Shown: positions 1 to 7,393 of the stretch, in pieces
Position numbering within the stretch: position 1 is the stretch's first letter
Layout of the letters: each line of letters starts with the position of its first letter
Assembly: GCA_030431355.1 (NCBI GenBank)
Contig: JAUIJG010000006.1
Coordinates: forward strand, 1 to 28,672
Origin: a bacterium
GTDB taxonomy: Bacteria; Cyanobacteriota; Vampirovibrionia; Obscuribacterales; Obscuribacteraceae
DNA: 28,672 nt
Reading direction: 5' to 3'
Made by a program: the position numbers and the translations under genes
The notes under the pieces: generated by a model
Told to the model about the DNA's origin: nothing
Databases searched by the model: none
Seen by the model: only the letters and a program-made list of their open reading frames with translations

Positions 1-330
1 GAGCATCTTGGGGCTCAGTCCCAGTCCTCTAAACTCCGGAGCTATCGCCACGCAAGCAAACTCGACATGGTAGGGACCAAGCCTGTGAATGACCATGCCA
101 CCGGCAATAGTGTCTTCTTTGTCTATGACAAGTAGCTCTCTAAGGGGGTCTTCTATGACTCTCAAGACTCCTTGTTCGCTGAACATATCGGGGGCTGGGT
201 AGGCTTCGTGACCAGGTGCTTTAACGCCCTCGACACCGAAAACACTCTCATAAATCTCTTTTATGCGAGCAGCGTCACGCGCCTCGGCAGCTCTGATTCT
301 AATCAAAAGCCTTTCTTTAGTGACAAGCAT
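1..330 (-). CDS. GNAT-family N-acetyltransferase (partial, runs off the left edge)
   Basis: The reverse strand reads open from an ATG at 330 to the window edge, giving 110 residues that start MLVTKERLLIRIRAAEARD. The acetyl-CoA-binding motif A of the GNAT fold is visible near the edge: a beta strand (VEFACVAIAPEFRG) followed by R-G-L-G-L, the usual R/Q-x-x-G-x-G/A loop. The ATG lies inside the last codons of the upstream aminotransferase gene (14-bp overlap), so the two are probably translationally coupled. It is the fifth gene of the Fur-box-led operon and would acetylate an amine of the pathway product or of an intermediate. The substrate cannot be read from the sequence. The C-terminal half is missing, so the subfamily is open. 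Confidence 0.85.
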   Translation of the reverse strand, partial: MLVTKERLLIRIRAAEARDAARIKEIYESVFGVEGVKAPGHEAYPAPDMFSEQGVLRVIEDPLRELLVIDKEDTIAGGMVIHRLGPYHVEFACVAIAPEFRGLGLSPKML

Positions 331-1585
331 CTTCCAGGACCTCCGCGAAGTAGTCTATCTCTTCAACCGTGTTATAAATTTGCAGGCTTACTCTTATGTA
401 GTCGTCGCCGTCTTCTTTTAGCCCCCGGCAATGATCTCCGGCACGCACCTCGATATCTTCAGAATCTAGAAAAGCCGCCAGGTCGGATGATTCCATATTC
501 TTGAATTTAAAGGAGATGATGCCGAAACCTTTGGTGCAACCGCATATGCCGATGCCGGGAGCGAACTCTATGCCGGGTAATTCTTTTAGTTTCGCCAGGA
601 GATGGCGGGTCAAGTCCGAAATATAGCTCTCCATCTTCTCCAGGCTTACCGAATTGATGAAATCTATGGCAGGCGTCATTGATAGGATGCCGGGAATATT
701 GAGAGTCCCGCATTCTATTATGCTTGCTAATCTGGATGATGTAAGCTTTAGTTCATCGGCATTATTTTTGAATGCGGTCTTGGAGCCGGCTCGGGCGGGC
801 CACATCGTCTCTCTGACTTCTTTCTTCGAGTAGAGTATGCCCACACCATTGGCGGCGTACATCTTGTGTCCCGAAAAGGAGACAAAGTCTGCTCCCAGGG
901 TTTGTACGTCAATCTTTATGTGTCCAGCGCTCTGGCTAGCGTCCAAGGCTACCAGTACATTCTCCGGCAGAATTGCTTTTATCTCGGCGATATCCATCTC
1001 CATGCCGTAGAGATGATGGATATGAGAAAGCGCTATCAGGCGTGTTTTGGAAGAGAGTTTGTTTTTTATGTCCTGCCAGTCATAGACGCCTGAAGGATGG
1101 AGGTCAAAGTCAACCAGCTTTATCTCTTTGCCGAAGCGAGAGAGGGTCTCTTTTAGATTGAGCCAGGGATATACTGCCGAATGATGGTCTTCATGGCAGA
1201 TCATTATCTCGTCGCCATCTTCCAGGTTGTGCATTCCCCAGCTCATCGCCACCATGTTGAGGCTCTCTGTGGCACCGCCAGTGAAGGCTATGTCATCTTT
1301 GTCGGCGTTTAGAAATTCTGCCACCTTGACTCTTGCTGATTCCACTTTTGCCGAGAGCGCCGTCGCCCTGGAGTAGCTTGCCCGGGCCACGTTGCTACAT
1401 TCACTTTCATAAAAGGAGCGTATGCAGTCTATGACCGGAGTCGGTGTCTGGCTGGTGGAGGCATTGTCGAAAAAAAGCGTCTCTTCATTGCCTGCGACAA
1501 CAGGGAATTGTTTTCGAATAGCCTCCGGATTTAGGGTGGCATCTTCGATGTATGTGGTGGACACTAGTAGGGACAGGTTGTTCAT
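317..1585 (-). CDS. Class V PLP aminotransferase, cysteine desulfurase (SufS/CsdA)-like
   Basis: The protein has 422 residues, about the usual SufS length. Family landmarks seen are D215-A-S-Q218, which holds the PLP ring; S238-G-H-K241, the Schiff-base lysine; the E291-C-G-T-x-N-x-P-G-I block; and R381-A-G-D-H-C386, the position of the SufS/CsdA active-site cysteine on its mobile loop. The retained cysteine favours a desulfurase, which takes sulfur from L-cysteine as a persulfide, over a plain transaminase. No SufE, SufU or Fe-S scaffold gene is next to it, so a general Fe-S role is less likely. Instead it follows a beta-synthase carrying a rhodanese domain, 36 bp upstream, which could accept the persulfide. 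The start ATG is preceded by a purine-rich AAGAAGAGA. Known from family: fold and chemistry. Inferred: partner. Confidence 0.88.
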   Translation of the reverse strand: MNNLSLLVSTTYIEDATLNPEAIRKQFPVVAGNEETLFFDNASTSQTPTPVIDCIRSFYESECSNVARASYSRATALSAKVESARVKVAEFLNADKDDIAFTGGATESLNMVAMSWGMHNLEDGDEIMICHEDHHSAVYPWLNLKETLSRFGKEIKLVDFDLHPSGVYDWQDIKNKLSSKTRLIALSHIHHLYGMEMDIAEIKAILPENVLVALDASQSAGHIKIDVQTLGADFVSFSGHKMYAANGVGILYSKKEVRETMWPARAGSKTAFKNNADELKLTSSRLASIIECGTLNIPGILSMTPAIDFINSVSLEKMESYISDLTRHLLAKLKELPGIEFAPGIGICGCTKGFGIISFKFKNMESSDLAAFLDSEDIEVRAGDHCRGLKEDGDDYIRVSLQIYNTVEEIDYFAEVLEDACH

Positions 1586-1621
1586 TTTTGTTCTCTTCTT
1601 GGCGCTCAGAATTTACTGTGG

Positions 1622-2992
1622 TTATGCGCCGGAGCCGGAGCTGACCAGGGTCTTGCGCTTCCTTGATCTGGTTCTTTTGCCTTTTACGGTCTCTTTGCCC
1701 TGATCTCTCCAGGCGACAAAACCACCGTCCAGGCTGGCGCATTCATAGCCAAGGTCGCTGAAGTAGGAGGCGAACTTTCTCGACTGATCGCCGACAGGGC
1801 AGACGAAGAGCACTTTTCTGCCTTCGGCTATGGGGACACCGTTTTCACAGATCTCTTCAAAGGATTCCTGGGGAATATTGATGGAGCCGCCTATATGCGA
1901 ACCTTTGAAAGCGAGGCTGCCTCTCAGGTCTATGACCAGGGGCGCGTCTTCCTGGGCGAGCCAGGCTTCCGCATCGTCAGGGCTCTTAGCCGGTGCTTCC
2001 TGGAGTCTTTCCTGGGATATTTCAGTGAGTGCCGAATTTTTCCGGGTGAGGCCGAAAAGCTCCGGTCTGTATTTTTGCATGTAAGATAGGTACCATTCGG
2101 CCCGGTCACATACTAGAAATACAGCATTTTTCTTTTCTGTTAAGGTGTCATCTATGGTGCGGAGATATTTGAGCGCGCCTGCCATGCTGGAGCCGCCGGT
2201 GGGGCCGGAGAGCACGCCACAAGATTTGATGAGAGCTAGCATCGAGTCTATCGCTTCGTCGATGCTGACTTCGACTATTTCGTCATAAAACTCTTTTTCA
2301 AAGAGTCCCACTTCGTGCATCTCATCGGAGTTTCTGATGCCCGGGATAAGACCGCCTTTGACACAGACTACCCCGATGCTTTGCAAATTGGGGCTGTTAT
2401 GGGCTTTTAGATATTCGCCGGTGCCCCTGGTGGAACCGGTGGTTCCCAGGCCTCCGATGAAGTAGTCGACTTTATCGAGATCCCCTGCAATCTCTTTGCC
2501 GGTCATCTCCACATGGGCTTCCAGGTTTTTTATATTAGTGTACTGGGAGGTGTGGAAGTATTTGTCAGGCTCCTGGCTCATAATCTTTTCGACCACAAAG
2601 AGCGGGTCGTTGGGGTCGGTGGGGTCCAGGCACTGGGACTGACCGGGCAACTCCTCTATCTCGGTGCCGAGTAGTTGTAGGACCTCTTTTACCTCCCGCA
2701 CTCTTACTCGGTTGGTGACGATTTTGAAAGGGATGTCGTTCATGGCGCAAATCATCTGCATGGCTTTAGCGGTATTGCCGCTGGAGGCTTCTATAACCGT
2801 CTGTCCTCGTTCTTTTATACCGTCAATCTCATGGCGTAGCATGTTCCAGGCGGTTTTGTCTTTGACCGAGCCAAAAGGATTGAGAAGCTCAAGCTTGGCG
2901 AATAGATTGATATTTTTCAGTCCATGAATTGACGGATCGATCTCCAGCATGGGTGTGTTGCCTATCAATTCCGTGGCGTTCTTAACTATCAT
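1622..2992 (-). CDS. PLP beta-synthase (cysteine synthase/SbnA family) fused to a C-terminal rhodanese domain
   Basis: The protein has 456 residues. Residues 1-310 are a fold-type II beta-synthase: G41-S-V-K44-D carries the PLP lysine, S70-S-G-N-T binds the substrate carboxylate, and G180-G-L-G-T-T-G is the phosphate loop. C295-D-R-A-E-W-Y-L-S resembles the end motif of SbnA and CysM. Residues about 338-435 are a rhodanese domain with D355-L-R, an active cysteine C398 in CPVGDQS, and the closing LDGGFVAW motif. The tail is strongly basic (KGKRTRSRKRK). Family reaction: replace the leaving group of O-phospho- or O-acetylserine with a nucleophile, which is an amine in Dap synthesis or sulfide/thiol in cysteine synthesis. 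The attached rhodanese points to sulfur delivery. AGGAG lies 9 bp before the ATG. It sits 24 bp after the decarboxylase gene in the same operon. Confidence 0.9.
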   Translation of the reverse strand: MIVKNATELIGNTPMLEIDPSIHGLKNINLFAKLELLNPFGSVKDKTAWNMLRHEIDGIKERGQTVIEASSGNTAKAMQMICAMNDIPFKIVTNRVRVREVKEVLQLLGTEIEELPGQSQCLDPTDPNDPLFVVEKIMSQEPDKYFHTSQYTNIKNLEAHVEMTGKEIAGDLDKVDYFIGGLGTTGSTRGTGEYLKAHNSPNLQSIGVVCVKGGLIPGIRNSDEMHEVGLFEKEFYDEIVEVSIDEAIDSMLALIKSCGVLSGPTGGSSMAGALKYLRTIDDTLTEKKNAVFLVCDRAEWYLSYMQKYRPELFGLTRKNSALTEISQERLQEAPAKSPDDAEAWLAQEDAPLVIDLRGSLAFKGSHIGGSINIPQESFEEICENGVPIAEGRKVLFVCPVGDQSRKFASYFSDLGYECASLDGGFVAWRDQGKETVKGKRTRSRKRKTLVSSGSGA

Positions 2993-3016
2993 TGTCCATC
3001 TCTCCTAGTATTATTT

Positions 3017-4498
3017 TCAGGCAAGGGTGTTGAGGGGATTGTAATTTTTGTCGAGGGACCATTTGAATTCGTCTTTCTCTTTGTAGACAGCGACTTTTTC
3101 TGCTATCGGTTGCATTATCGAATGGCTGGCGCTAAAGTCCATAAAGTATCCGGCAGTGTTGGCGAATATAGCCAGATCGCCTGGCTCGGGGAGCTGATTT
3201 AAGAATACTTTTCTCTTGGTAATCAGGTCACTTTCGAGGCAGAGGTTTCCGGCAAAAAACACGGCGATAGGCTCCGCATCCGGTGTCTCTTTTCGGGGGC
3301 TCTGGGAGACTATAATCGGATCGACAAAGAGTTCCTGGTCCAGGAAGCTTACATCCTGACGCTTCATTTCCAGCATGATAAGCGTGTCACCTAGACTGGA
3401 CTCTTTCCTGCCGGTGACTCTACCTACGGTGATGCCGCACTGGCTGATCATCGATCTGCCCGGCTCTATCCAGAGCTCTATTCCATTTTCTCTGACTATG
3501 GAGGCGATGGAGGCGTTATTCTGATTAGAGAGCTTGTGATTGAGAAGCTCTTTGAGGAACTGGGCTCCGGTGGAAGAATCATAGAAGTTGTAGAGGTTGA
3601 GGCTGCCGGAGAGTACTCCTTTTCTGGCGCTCAGTCCATAGGAAGCGTTCTGCCATGTTAGAGATTCTCTCTCTCCCAGGACGGCTTCTTTTATGGCGCT
3701 GGTGTACTCGTTCCAGTCTTTCTCCTCGGCTAGATAGTTGACTTTGAACCCGCCGCCTATGTTGATGACCGTGGGCTCAAAGCCGTAGTCATAGGCGACC
3801 TCCACCATCTCAAGGCAGTTCTCGAAGGCGAGGGCTTTTTCCGGAATGCTGACGGTGTCTATATGATAGGCAAATCCAAGCAGGTCAAAAGATTCGCTCC
3901 TGGATTCAAGAGTTTCAAGCACGTCCTCCGCTTTGTCCACCGGGATGCCGAAGCGGCTGGCTTTTGGCTTGAAATTAGCATGCTCCGCCTGGAAGCCGCT
4001 CAGTCTTAGCAATATGCGAGTTTTGGCCTGGCAATTGAGGCGTTCTTTCAGCTCGATAATTTGCTCCAGCTCGTCGGCGCTATCGATGCTCAAAACGATA
4101 TTATGGAGCAGGGCAAGGGTTAGAAACTCTCGGGTTTTGGGCCCGGTTGCTTGAATACGATCGGCGGAAAATCCACAGCCCAGGACATGTTTTAGTTCTT
4201 CTGCCGAAGAGACATCGATGGAGGCATCTGTAAGCGCCAGCTCTTTGACCAGGGAGTCGGCGCGATTACATTTGTGGGCAAAGAAGATTCTGTTGCGAAG
4301 ACCCAGTTCTCCAAGTACGGTTTTGAAATCGTCCAGGTTCTTTCTGATATTTCCGGGAAACATCAAATTTAGAGGGCTGCCCATCGCTGAAACAAGGGAG
4401 TTCAATGTCTTGGCTTCGAAAATGAAATCTTCAATCTCGCTGTCCAATGCCGGCTTAAGGCAGAGTTTTTCGTTTTTTATAGTGGCGTTCTCAGGCAT
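3017..4498 (-). CDS. Fold-type III PLP decarboxylase (DAP/ornithine decarboxylase, SbnH-like)
   Basis: The protein has 493 residues; DAP decarboxylases are usually near 420. The order of motifs is that of the alanine-racemase-fold decarboxylases: F73-A-H-K76-C-N with the PLP lysine, H212 in YHID stacking on PLP, G248-G-G phosphate loop, E345-P-G-R, C420-x-E-S-D424 with the catalytic cysteine from the second subunit, and A449-G-Y near the end. It should remove a carboxyl group from an amino acid or amino-acid conjugate. It is unlikely to be housekeeping LysA, because it sits in a Fur-box-led cluster next to a beta-synthase. SbnH, which decarboxylates citryl-diaminopropionate, is the closest contextual analogue. 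The start is ATG 4498 with GGAG 7 bp ahead. Its A overlaps the stop of the upstream gene (TAATG), so translation is coupled. A TTG six bases further up is possible but less likely. Confidence 0.87.
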   Translation of the reverse strand: MPENATIKNEKLCLKPALDSEIEDFIFEAKTLNSLVSAMGSPLNLMFPGNIRKNLDDFKTVLGELGLRNRIFFAHKCNRADSLVKELALTDASIDVSSAEELKHVLGCGFSADRIQATGPKTREFLTLALLHNIVLSIDSADELEQIIELKERLNCQAKTRILLRLSGFQAEHANFKPKASRFGIPVDKAEDVLETLESRSESFDLLGFAYHIDTVSIPEKALAFENCLEMVEVAYDYGFEPTVINIGGGFKVNYLAEEKDWNEYTSAIKEAVLGERESLTWQNASYGLSARKGVLSGSLNLYNFYDSSTGAQFLKELLNHKLSNQNNASIASIVRENGIELWIEPGRSMISQCGITVGRVTGRKESSLGDTLIMLEMKRQDVSFLDQELFVDPIIVSQSPRKETPDAEPIAVFFAGNLCLESDLITKRKVFLNQLPEPGDLAIFANTAGYFMDFSASHSIMQPIAEKVAVYKEKDEFKWSLDKNYNPLNTLA

Positions 4499-6018
4499 TA
4501 ACAAGCTCCATTGCTCAATGAATCTGAAGTTATTTCGGTTTCCGGGAAACTAATCAAGTCGAACCAGGGAAGAGGCACTCTGTCTGCGAAGTGGTAGCAA
4601 GCCCGTTCAGGCAAAACTTTAGATTTTAAGCTGAGCAGTGCTTCATAGATACCAGGTTCAAAGCGCAAAATCTTTTCTTCTTTGTCATAGATTTCCGCTA
4701 TTGCCGCCACATTGTTATAGGTGGAGATGTAGACAGCAGGCAGGCTTTCTATCTGGTACTGAATACAGTTATCTCTGAATTTAGCCTTCAGGTGATTTTC
4801 CAGCCGTTCTTTGTGCCTACTATTGTCCAGCATGAGGGCTAGATGTCTGAGGATTTCGTGCACAGTTACCGGGCTCATACTTTCCCTGCGCAGTCTGACA
4901 AATTCTCCGACGGCCTTCTGAAACTGCTCATTGGCGAGTGACCACTCACAGTTTCTAGTGGCAGAAAGCAAGTTCCAGAGCCAAGTGGCGGTCAAGCGAT
5001 GATTGCCATCCGCCACGCTTCCATATTCGTTTATGACCACCGGTGCCGTTCTGCCTTCACACAAATTGAGAAGTTCATCCAGAAGTCTTTCTGTCTGGCA
5101 CAATTCAGTAGCTCTAATAGTTTGGAGCGGTACCCGGACGATTTCAACCCAGAGTCCCTGGAAAAAACCGGTGTAGACAGCTTCATTGGAGCTAACCAGA
5201 GAGGCATAGTGGGCAAAAGCTTCCAGCTCAAAAATCAGCGAGTGGAGTTGGGCTGGATCTATTTTATCTCGCTCTTTCTTTATGATTTCTCTGGCTAGAG
5301 TGAGAAACTTAAGGTCGTATCTCGCTCTGAGAGTTTTGCCCCAATCGGCATGAACCATCTCCAGAAGAGAGTGCACTTCTTCCAGGCTCAGTTTGGACAT
5401 CGCCAGGGTACGAATCTTTTCCGATTGGTCCAGTTCCGCTTCTTTTACTTCCGGCGGTGACCAGCCGTAGAACAAGCCCGGATTCAGGGCGGTGATATAA
5501 GGTCTTTCCACATAAAGCCAGGGCCAGAATAGATTAGATGAAAGCCTGGACACGTGACGGGTGTCCCACCGGCTGTTTGACGCTCGTCTTCTTATTTCGA
5601 GGGTCTTTAGAAAACGTTTGTACTGGGTCTTTTCCAAAGAAAGCTCTTCGATCACAACGCCTGGAAAGACTTCCGGAAGATTCTCTTCTTGATCGGGTAT
5701 CCCGCTGGCGGATGAGAGAATTCCGGCTACGCGGGGACCGAATACTTTATTCCAGCGCTCTTCATCCTGCATTTCCCATCCAAGGGTACTGAGTAGATTC
5801 TCGGATAGCTTGTACGGAGAACGGGTTGAAGTCTCTGAGTCGGCAAAGGACCCAGGGCTCCTATGGCTGGACAGGGATATACCTTTAATATCCTTATATA
5901 GCTCTTCGCTCGGAGTTTTCATCGACCACAAAAGTTCGGACCCAGCCTTTTCGGCACCGGGTCGGTTTTGGCTTGTTCGTATTTTGGGTGGTAGAAGCAC
6001 TCTTGAGGGACCAGACAT
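4498..6018 (-). CDS. ParB/Srx-like domain protein, possible free serine kinase (SbnI/SerK type)
   Basis: The protein has 506 residues and nothing in the N-terminal 280 is recognisable. Residues about 290-350 read like a ParB/sulfiredoxin fold: V-x-x-V-P-L-x-x-I, a helix with L-x-x-L, then P326-V-V-I-N-E-Y-G, then V-A-D337-G-N-H-R341-L-T-A. D-G-x-H-R is the signature of this fold in SbnI and archaeal SerK, which phosphorylate free L-serine to O-phosphoserine, the substrate of SbnA. The neighbour two genes on is an SbnA-type synthase, so the same job is a reasonable inference. It is the first gene of the operon and lies just downstream of a Fur-like box. No clear ribosome binding site precedes ATG 6018; Met33 (near 5922) is an alternative start. 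It could also be a DNA- or nucleotide-binding ParB relative. Confidence 0.6.
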   Translation of the reverse strand: MSGPSRVLLPPKIRTSQNRPGAEKAGSELLWSMKTPSEELYKDIKGISLSSHRSPGSFADSETSTRSPYKLSENLLSTLGWEMQDEERWNKVFGPRVAGILSSASGIPDQEENLPEVFPGVVIEELSLEKTQYKRFLKTLEIRRRASNSRWDTRHVSRLSSNLFWPWLYVERPYITALNPGLFYGWSPPEVKEAELDQSEKIRTLAMSKLSLEEVHSLLEMVHADWGKTLRARYDLKFLTLAREIIKKERDKIDPAQLHSLIFELEAFAHYASLVSSNEAVYTGFFQGLWVEIVRVPLQTIRATELCQTERLLDELLNLCEGRTAPVVINEYGSVADGNHRLTATWLWNLLSATRNCEWSLANEQFQKAVGEFVRLRRESMSPVTVHEILRHLALMLDNSRHKERLENHLKAKFRDNCIQYQIESLPAVYISTYNNVAAIAEIYDKEEKILRFEPGIYEALLSLKSKVLPERACYHFADRVPLPWFDLISFPETEITSDSLSNGAC

Positions 6019-6049
6019 TAATTGGATAAGAAGGGGATCGATGATACCT

Positions 6050-6070
6050 TGAAAATGAGAGTCATTTTCA
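6050..6070 (-). promoter_or_regulatory. Fur-family operator (perfect 9-3-9 inverted repeat)
   Basis: Arms TGAAAATGA and TCATTTTCA are exact reverse complements around the spacer GAG. Aligned with the 21-bp Fur consensus built from overlapping 7-1-7 motifs (TGATAATGA, TAA, TCATTATCA), 17 of 21 bases agree. The differences are at positions 4, 10, 12 and 18. The site ends 32 bp upstream of the ATG at 6018 on the minus strand. A TATCAT (6046-6041 on the minus strand) could be a -10 element, though no good -35 was found. There is no T-run after the repeat, so it is not a terminator. Zur and PerR boxes are similar in form, so the metal is uncertain. A plus-strand gene at 6457 is too far away to be the obvious target. 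Confidence 0.72.
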
Positions 6071-6456
6071 TTTCTGAGAAAGAATGAATTTTGAGCTTAG
6101 TAATTGTGAGCGTTTTTCCGGTGATGCCTATCAATCTCCCGGCTTTTTGAGATTTTATTGTCAGGCTGATTCTTGCCCATATATTTTTGAAAAACCCCGG
6201 AAAGCACACAATAATCTACAAAAAGTGTCTGATTTATAAGTTTGACTATACAAAAACATAAGTACCTTTCACGAAACTTGCGCTATGTTGGAAGTGTGAC
6301 CAAAAATCAAACCGCAGAAACGATCAATGGAAAGTTGTTAAGGAGTGTCCGAAGGAACTCGATAAAGGAAGGATTGGAAACGCTGCGTAGGAAAGTAAAT
6401 ATGTTTGGGCTTCGCGTCAAATGCTCATGCGCGGCCCCTGGAATCTGAGGTTAGGT
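6071..6456. other. Intergenic stretch between divergent genes, no confident gene
   Basis: About 386 bases lie between the Fur-like box and the LRV-repeat gene. It must hold the promoter of the plus-strand genes. TTGACT at 6242 looks like a -35 element but has no convincing -10 at 16-18 bp. A TTG-initiated frame of 68 codons (6242-6448) has no ribosome binding site and an unremarkable composition, so I do not call it. The rest looks like A/T-rich non-coding DNA. Confidence 0.4.
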
Positions 6457-6915
6457 ATGAATGAAATTAGGATAGCGGAAGCAAGAGAAGCGATTCGATA
6501 TATAAGGTCCGTAGCTGCGCAACATGATGAATTGAATAACGACTGTTTGATGAAGGTAATCACAAGTGATTCGAAAACACCACCATCAGTACTGCGAGTC
6601 ATCGCGAGCAATACTTCAAACACTGAGCTATTGAGCCGAGTCGCCGCTAACTCAAATACTTCCAATGAAGTTTTGCACAAGTTGGCCAAACATATCTGCA
6701 AGGATGTGCGAATGGCTGTGGCCGACAACCCCAACGCGTCAAACCTGGCGGTCAGACCGCTGACCACCGATGACAGTCCGACCGTCAGATTTACCCTGGC
6801 CGAAAACCCTTATACAGACGAGATTGTTCTGGAGAAGCTGATGGATGACGAGAATCCGTTTGTAGCACACAGAGCCGAGGAGACCCTGGACCGGTTGCAT
6901 TCTCAGGCTATGTGA
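6457..6915 (+). CDS. Leucine-rich-repeat-variant (LRV)/HEAT-like repeat protein
   Basis: The protein has 152 residues from the ATG at 6457, which follows GAGG (6447-6450) at six bases. After a short helical lead it contains about four units of roughly 24 residues built on the pattern 'P-x-V-R-x-x-x-A-x-N-x-x-x-x-x-x-x-L-x-x-L', for example VRMAVADNPNAS, VRFTLAENPYTD and FVAHRAEETLDRL. These are typical LRV repeats, which form an alpha-solenoid for protein binding. There is no signal peptide or membrane segment, so it is probably cytoplasmic. The LRV proteins known from nitrogen-fixing bacteria carry a Cys-rich 4Fe-4S lead; no such lead is present here. The tiny ORF at 6938 follows after 22 bp with its own strong ribosome binding site. 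Molecular role unknown. Confidence 0.75.
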   Translation: MNEIRIAEAREAIRYIRSVAAQHDELNNDCLMKVITSDSKTPPSVLRVIASNTSNTELLSRVAANSNTSNEVLHKLAKHICKDVRMAVADNPNASNLAVRPLTTDDSPTVRFTLAENPYTDEIVLEKLMDDENPFVAHRAEETLDRLHSQAM

Positions 6916-6937
6916 TACAGCCAAGGAGGTGAAGCAA

Positions 6938-7036
6938 ATGAAGAACAACTATATTTTGCAAGTGGATGCTGAAGATGTGTCCTTCGCGATACTGTATTCG
7001 ATACTGCTAACCTCTGCGCTGCTGCTCGGATTGTAG
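6938..7036 (+). CDS. Small hydrophobic protein, 32 residues
   Basis: ATG at 6938 follows a full AAGGAGGTG ribosome binding site (6923-6931). The frame encodes MKNNYILQVDAEDVSFAILY followed by SILLTSALLLGL. The C-terminal 20 residues are hydrophobic and could form one membrane helix. The gene is 22 bp behind the LRV gene on the same strand. The near-perfect ribosome binding site at correct spacing is the main support. It could be a small membrane protein or a leader peptide for the ORFs that follow. I do not recognise a family. Confidence 0.55.
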   Translation: MKNNYILQVDAEDVSFAILYSILLTSALLLGL

Positions 7037-7082
7037 TTAGGTCGGTGTTTAGAGTGAATAGAAAGGAGGCAATACAAGCTGC

Positions 7083-7148
7083 ATGATTGCCGTCAGGCAG
7101 CTGAACCCTCCTCTAGATAGAAAAACTTGTGAGGAGGTGATGATATGA
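7083..7148 (+). CDS. Possible 21-residue leader ORF coupled to the next gene
   Basis: ATG at 7083 begins a 21-codon frame (MIAVRQLNPPLDRKTCEEVM then I) whose TGA at 7146 overlaps the ATG of the next ORF as ATGA. A strong AAGGAGG lies at 7062-7068, but it is 14 bases from the ATG, longer than normal. Either the start is unusual or the frame is not translated. Its codons span the CCTCCTC that can mask the next ribosome binding site, so ribosome movement through it would open that site. Weak call, kept for its position. Confidence 0.3.
   Translation: MIAVRQLNPPLDRKTCEEVMI
7107..7137 (+). promoter_or_regulatory. Potential hairpin masking the ribosome binding site of the 7145 gene
   Basis: CCTCCTC (7107-7113) is the exact reverse complement of GAGGAGG (7131-7137), the ribosome binding site of the ORF at 7145, with a 17-base loop. 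The same CCTCC could pair instead with GGAGG at 7064-7068 upstream. Two alternative pairings of one anti-Shine-Dalgarno segment with two ribosome binding sites is what a translational switch looks like. Seen: the complementarity. Inferred: function. Confidence 0.45.
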
Positions 7149-7351
7149 AAGCTGAGAGAAGAAATCCGACCACGTTCTTGGGTTGGTCCGTTGAATTTTA
7201 CGGATACGAAGCAAAAAGGTTTAGGGATTCCCAGTTCAGGAAGAGCGATGATAGTTTCTTCCGTTCCAACAAAAAGACGCCGGTCTCCAGTTTGAGGAAG
7301 ATGGGCGAAGCCTTTCGTCTTGCCGTGTCTAAATTGGTTGATGCTTCTTAA
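7145..7351 (+). CDS. Small basic protein of unknown function, 68 residues
   Basis: ATG at 7145 lies 7 bases behind GAGGAGG, among the strongest ribosome binding sites in the window. The product is rich in Arg, Lys, Ser and Phe (for example FYGYEAKRFRDSQFRKSDD) and has no membrane segment, signal peptide or cysteine motif. It is the last of three short genes on the plus strand after the LRV gene and ends 42 bp from a convergent gene. Composition would suit a nucleic-acid- or membrane-surface-binding peptide, but that is only a possibility. No family recognised. Confidence 0.55.
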   Translation: MKAERRNPTTFLGWSVEFYGYEAKRFRDSQFRKSDDSFFRSNKKTPVSSLRKMGEAFRLAVSKLVDAS

Positions 7352-7393
7352 CCGCAGTCTGAAGAGGAGTTTTTAGAAGAGAAATTTCAGGGC

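Noticed and set aside
6242..6448. 68-codon plus-strand frame starting TTG
   Set aside because: No ribosome binding site, no recognisable domain, and the TTG overlaps a -35-like TTGACT.
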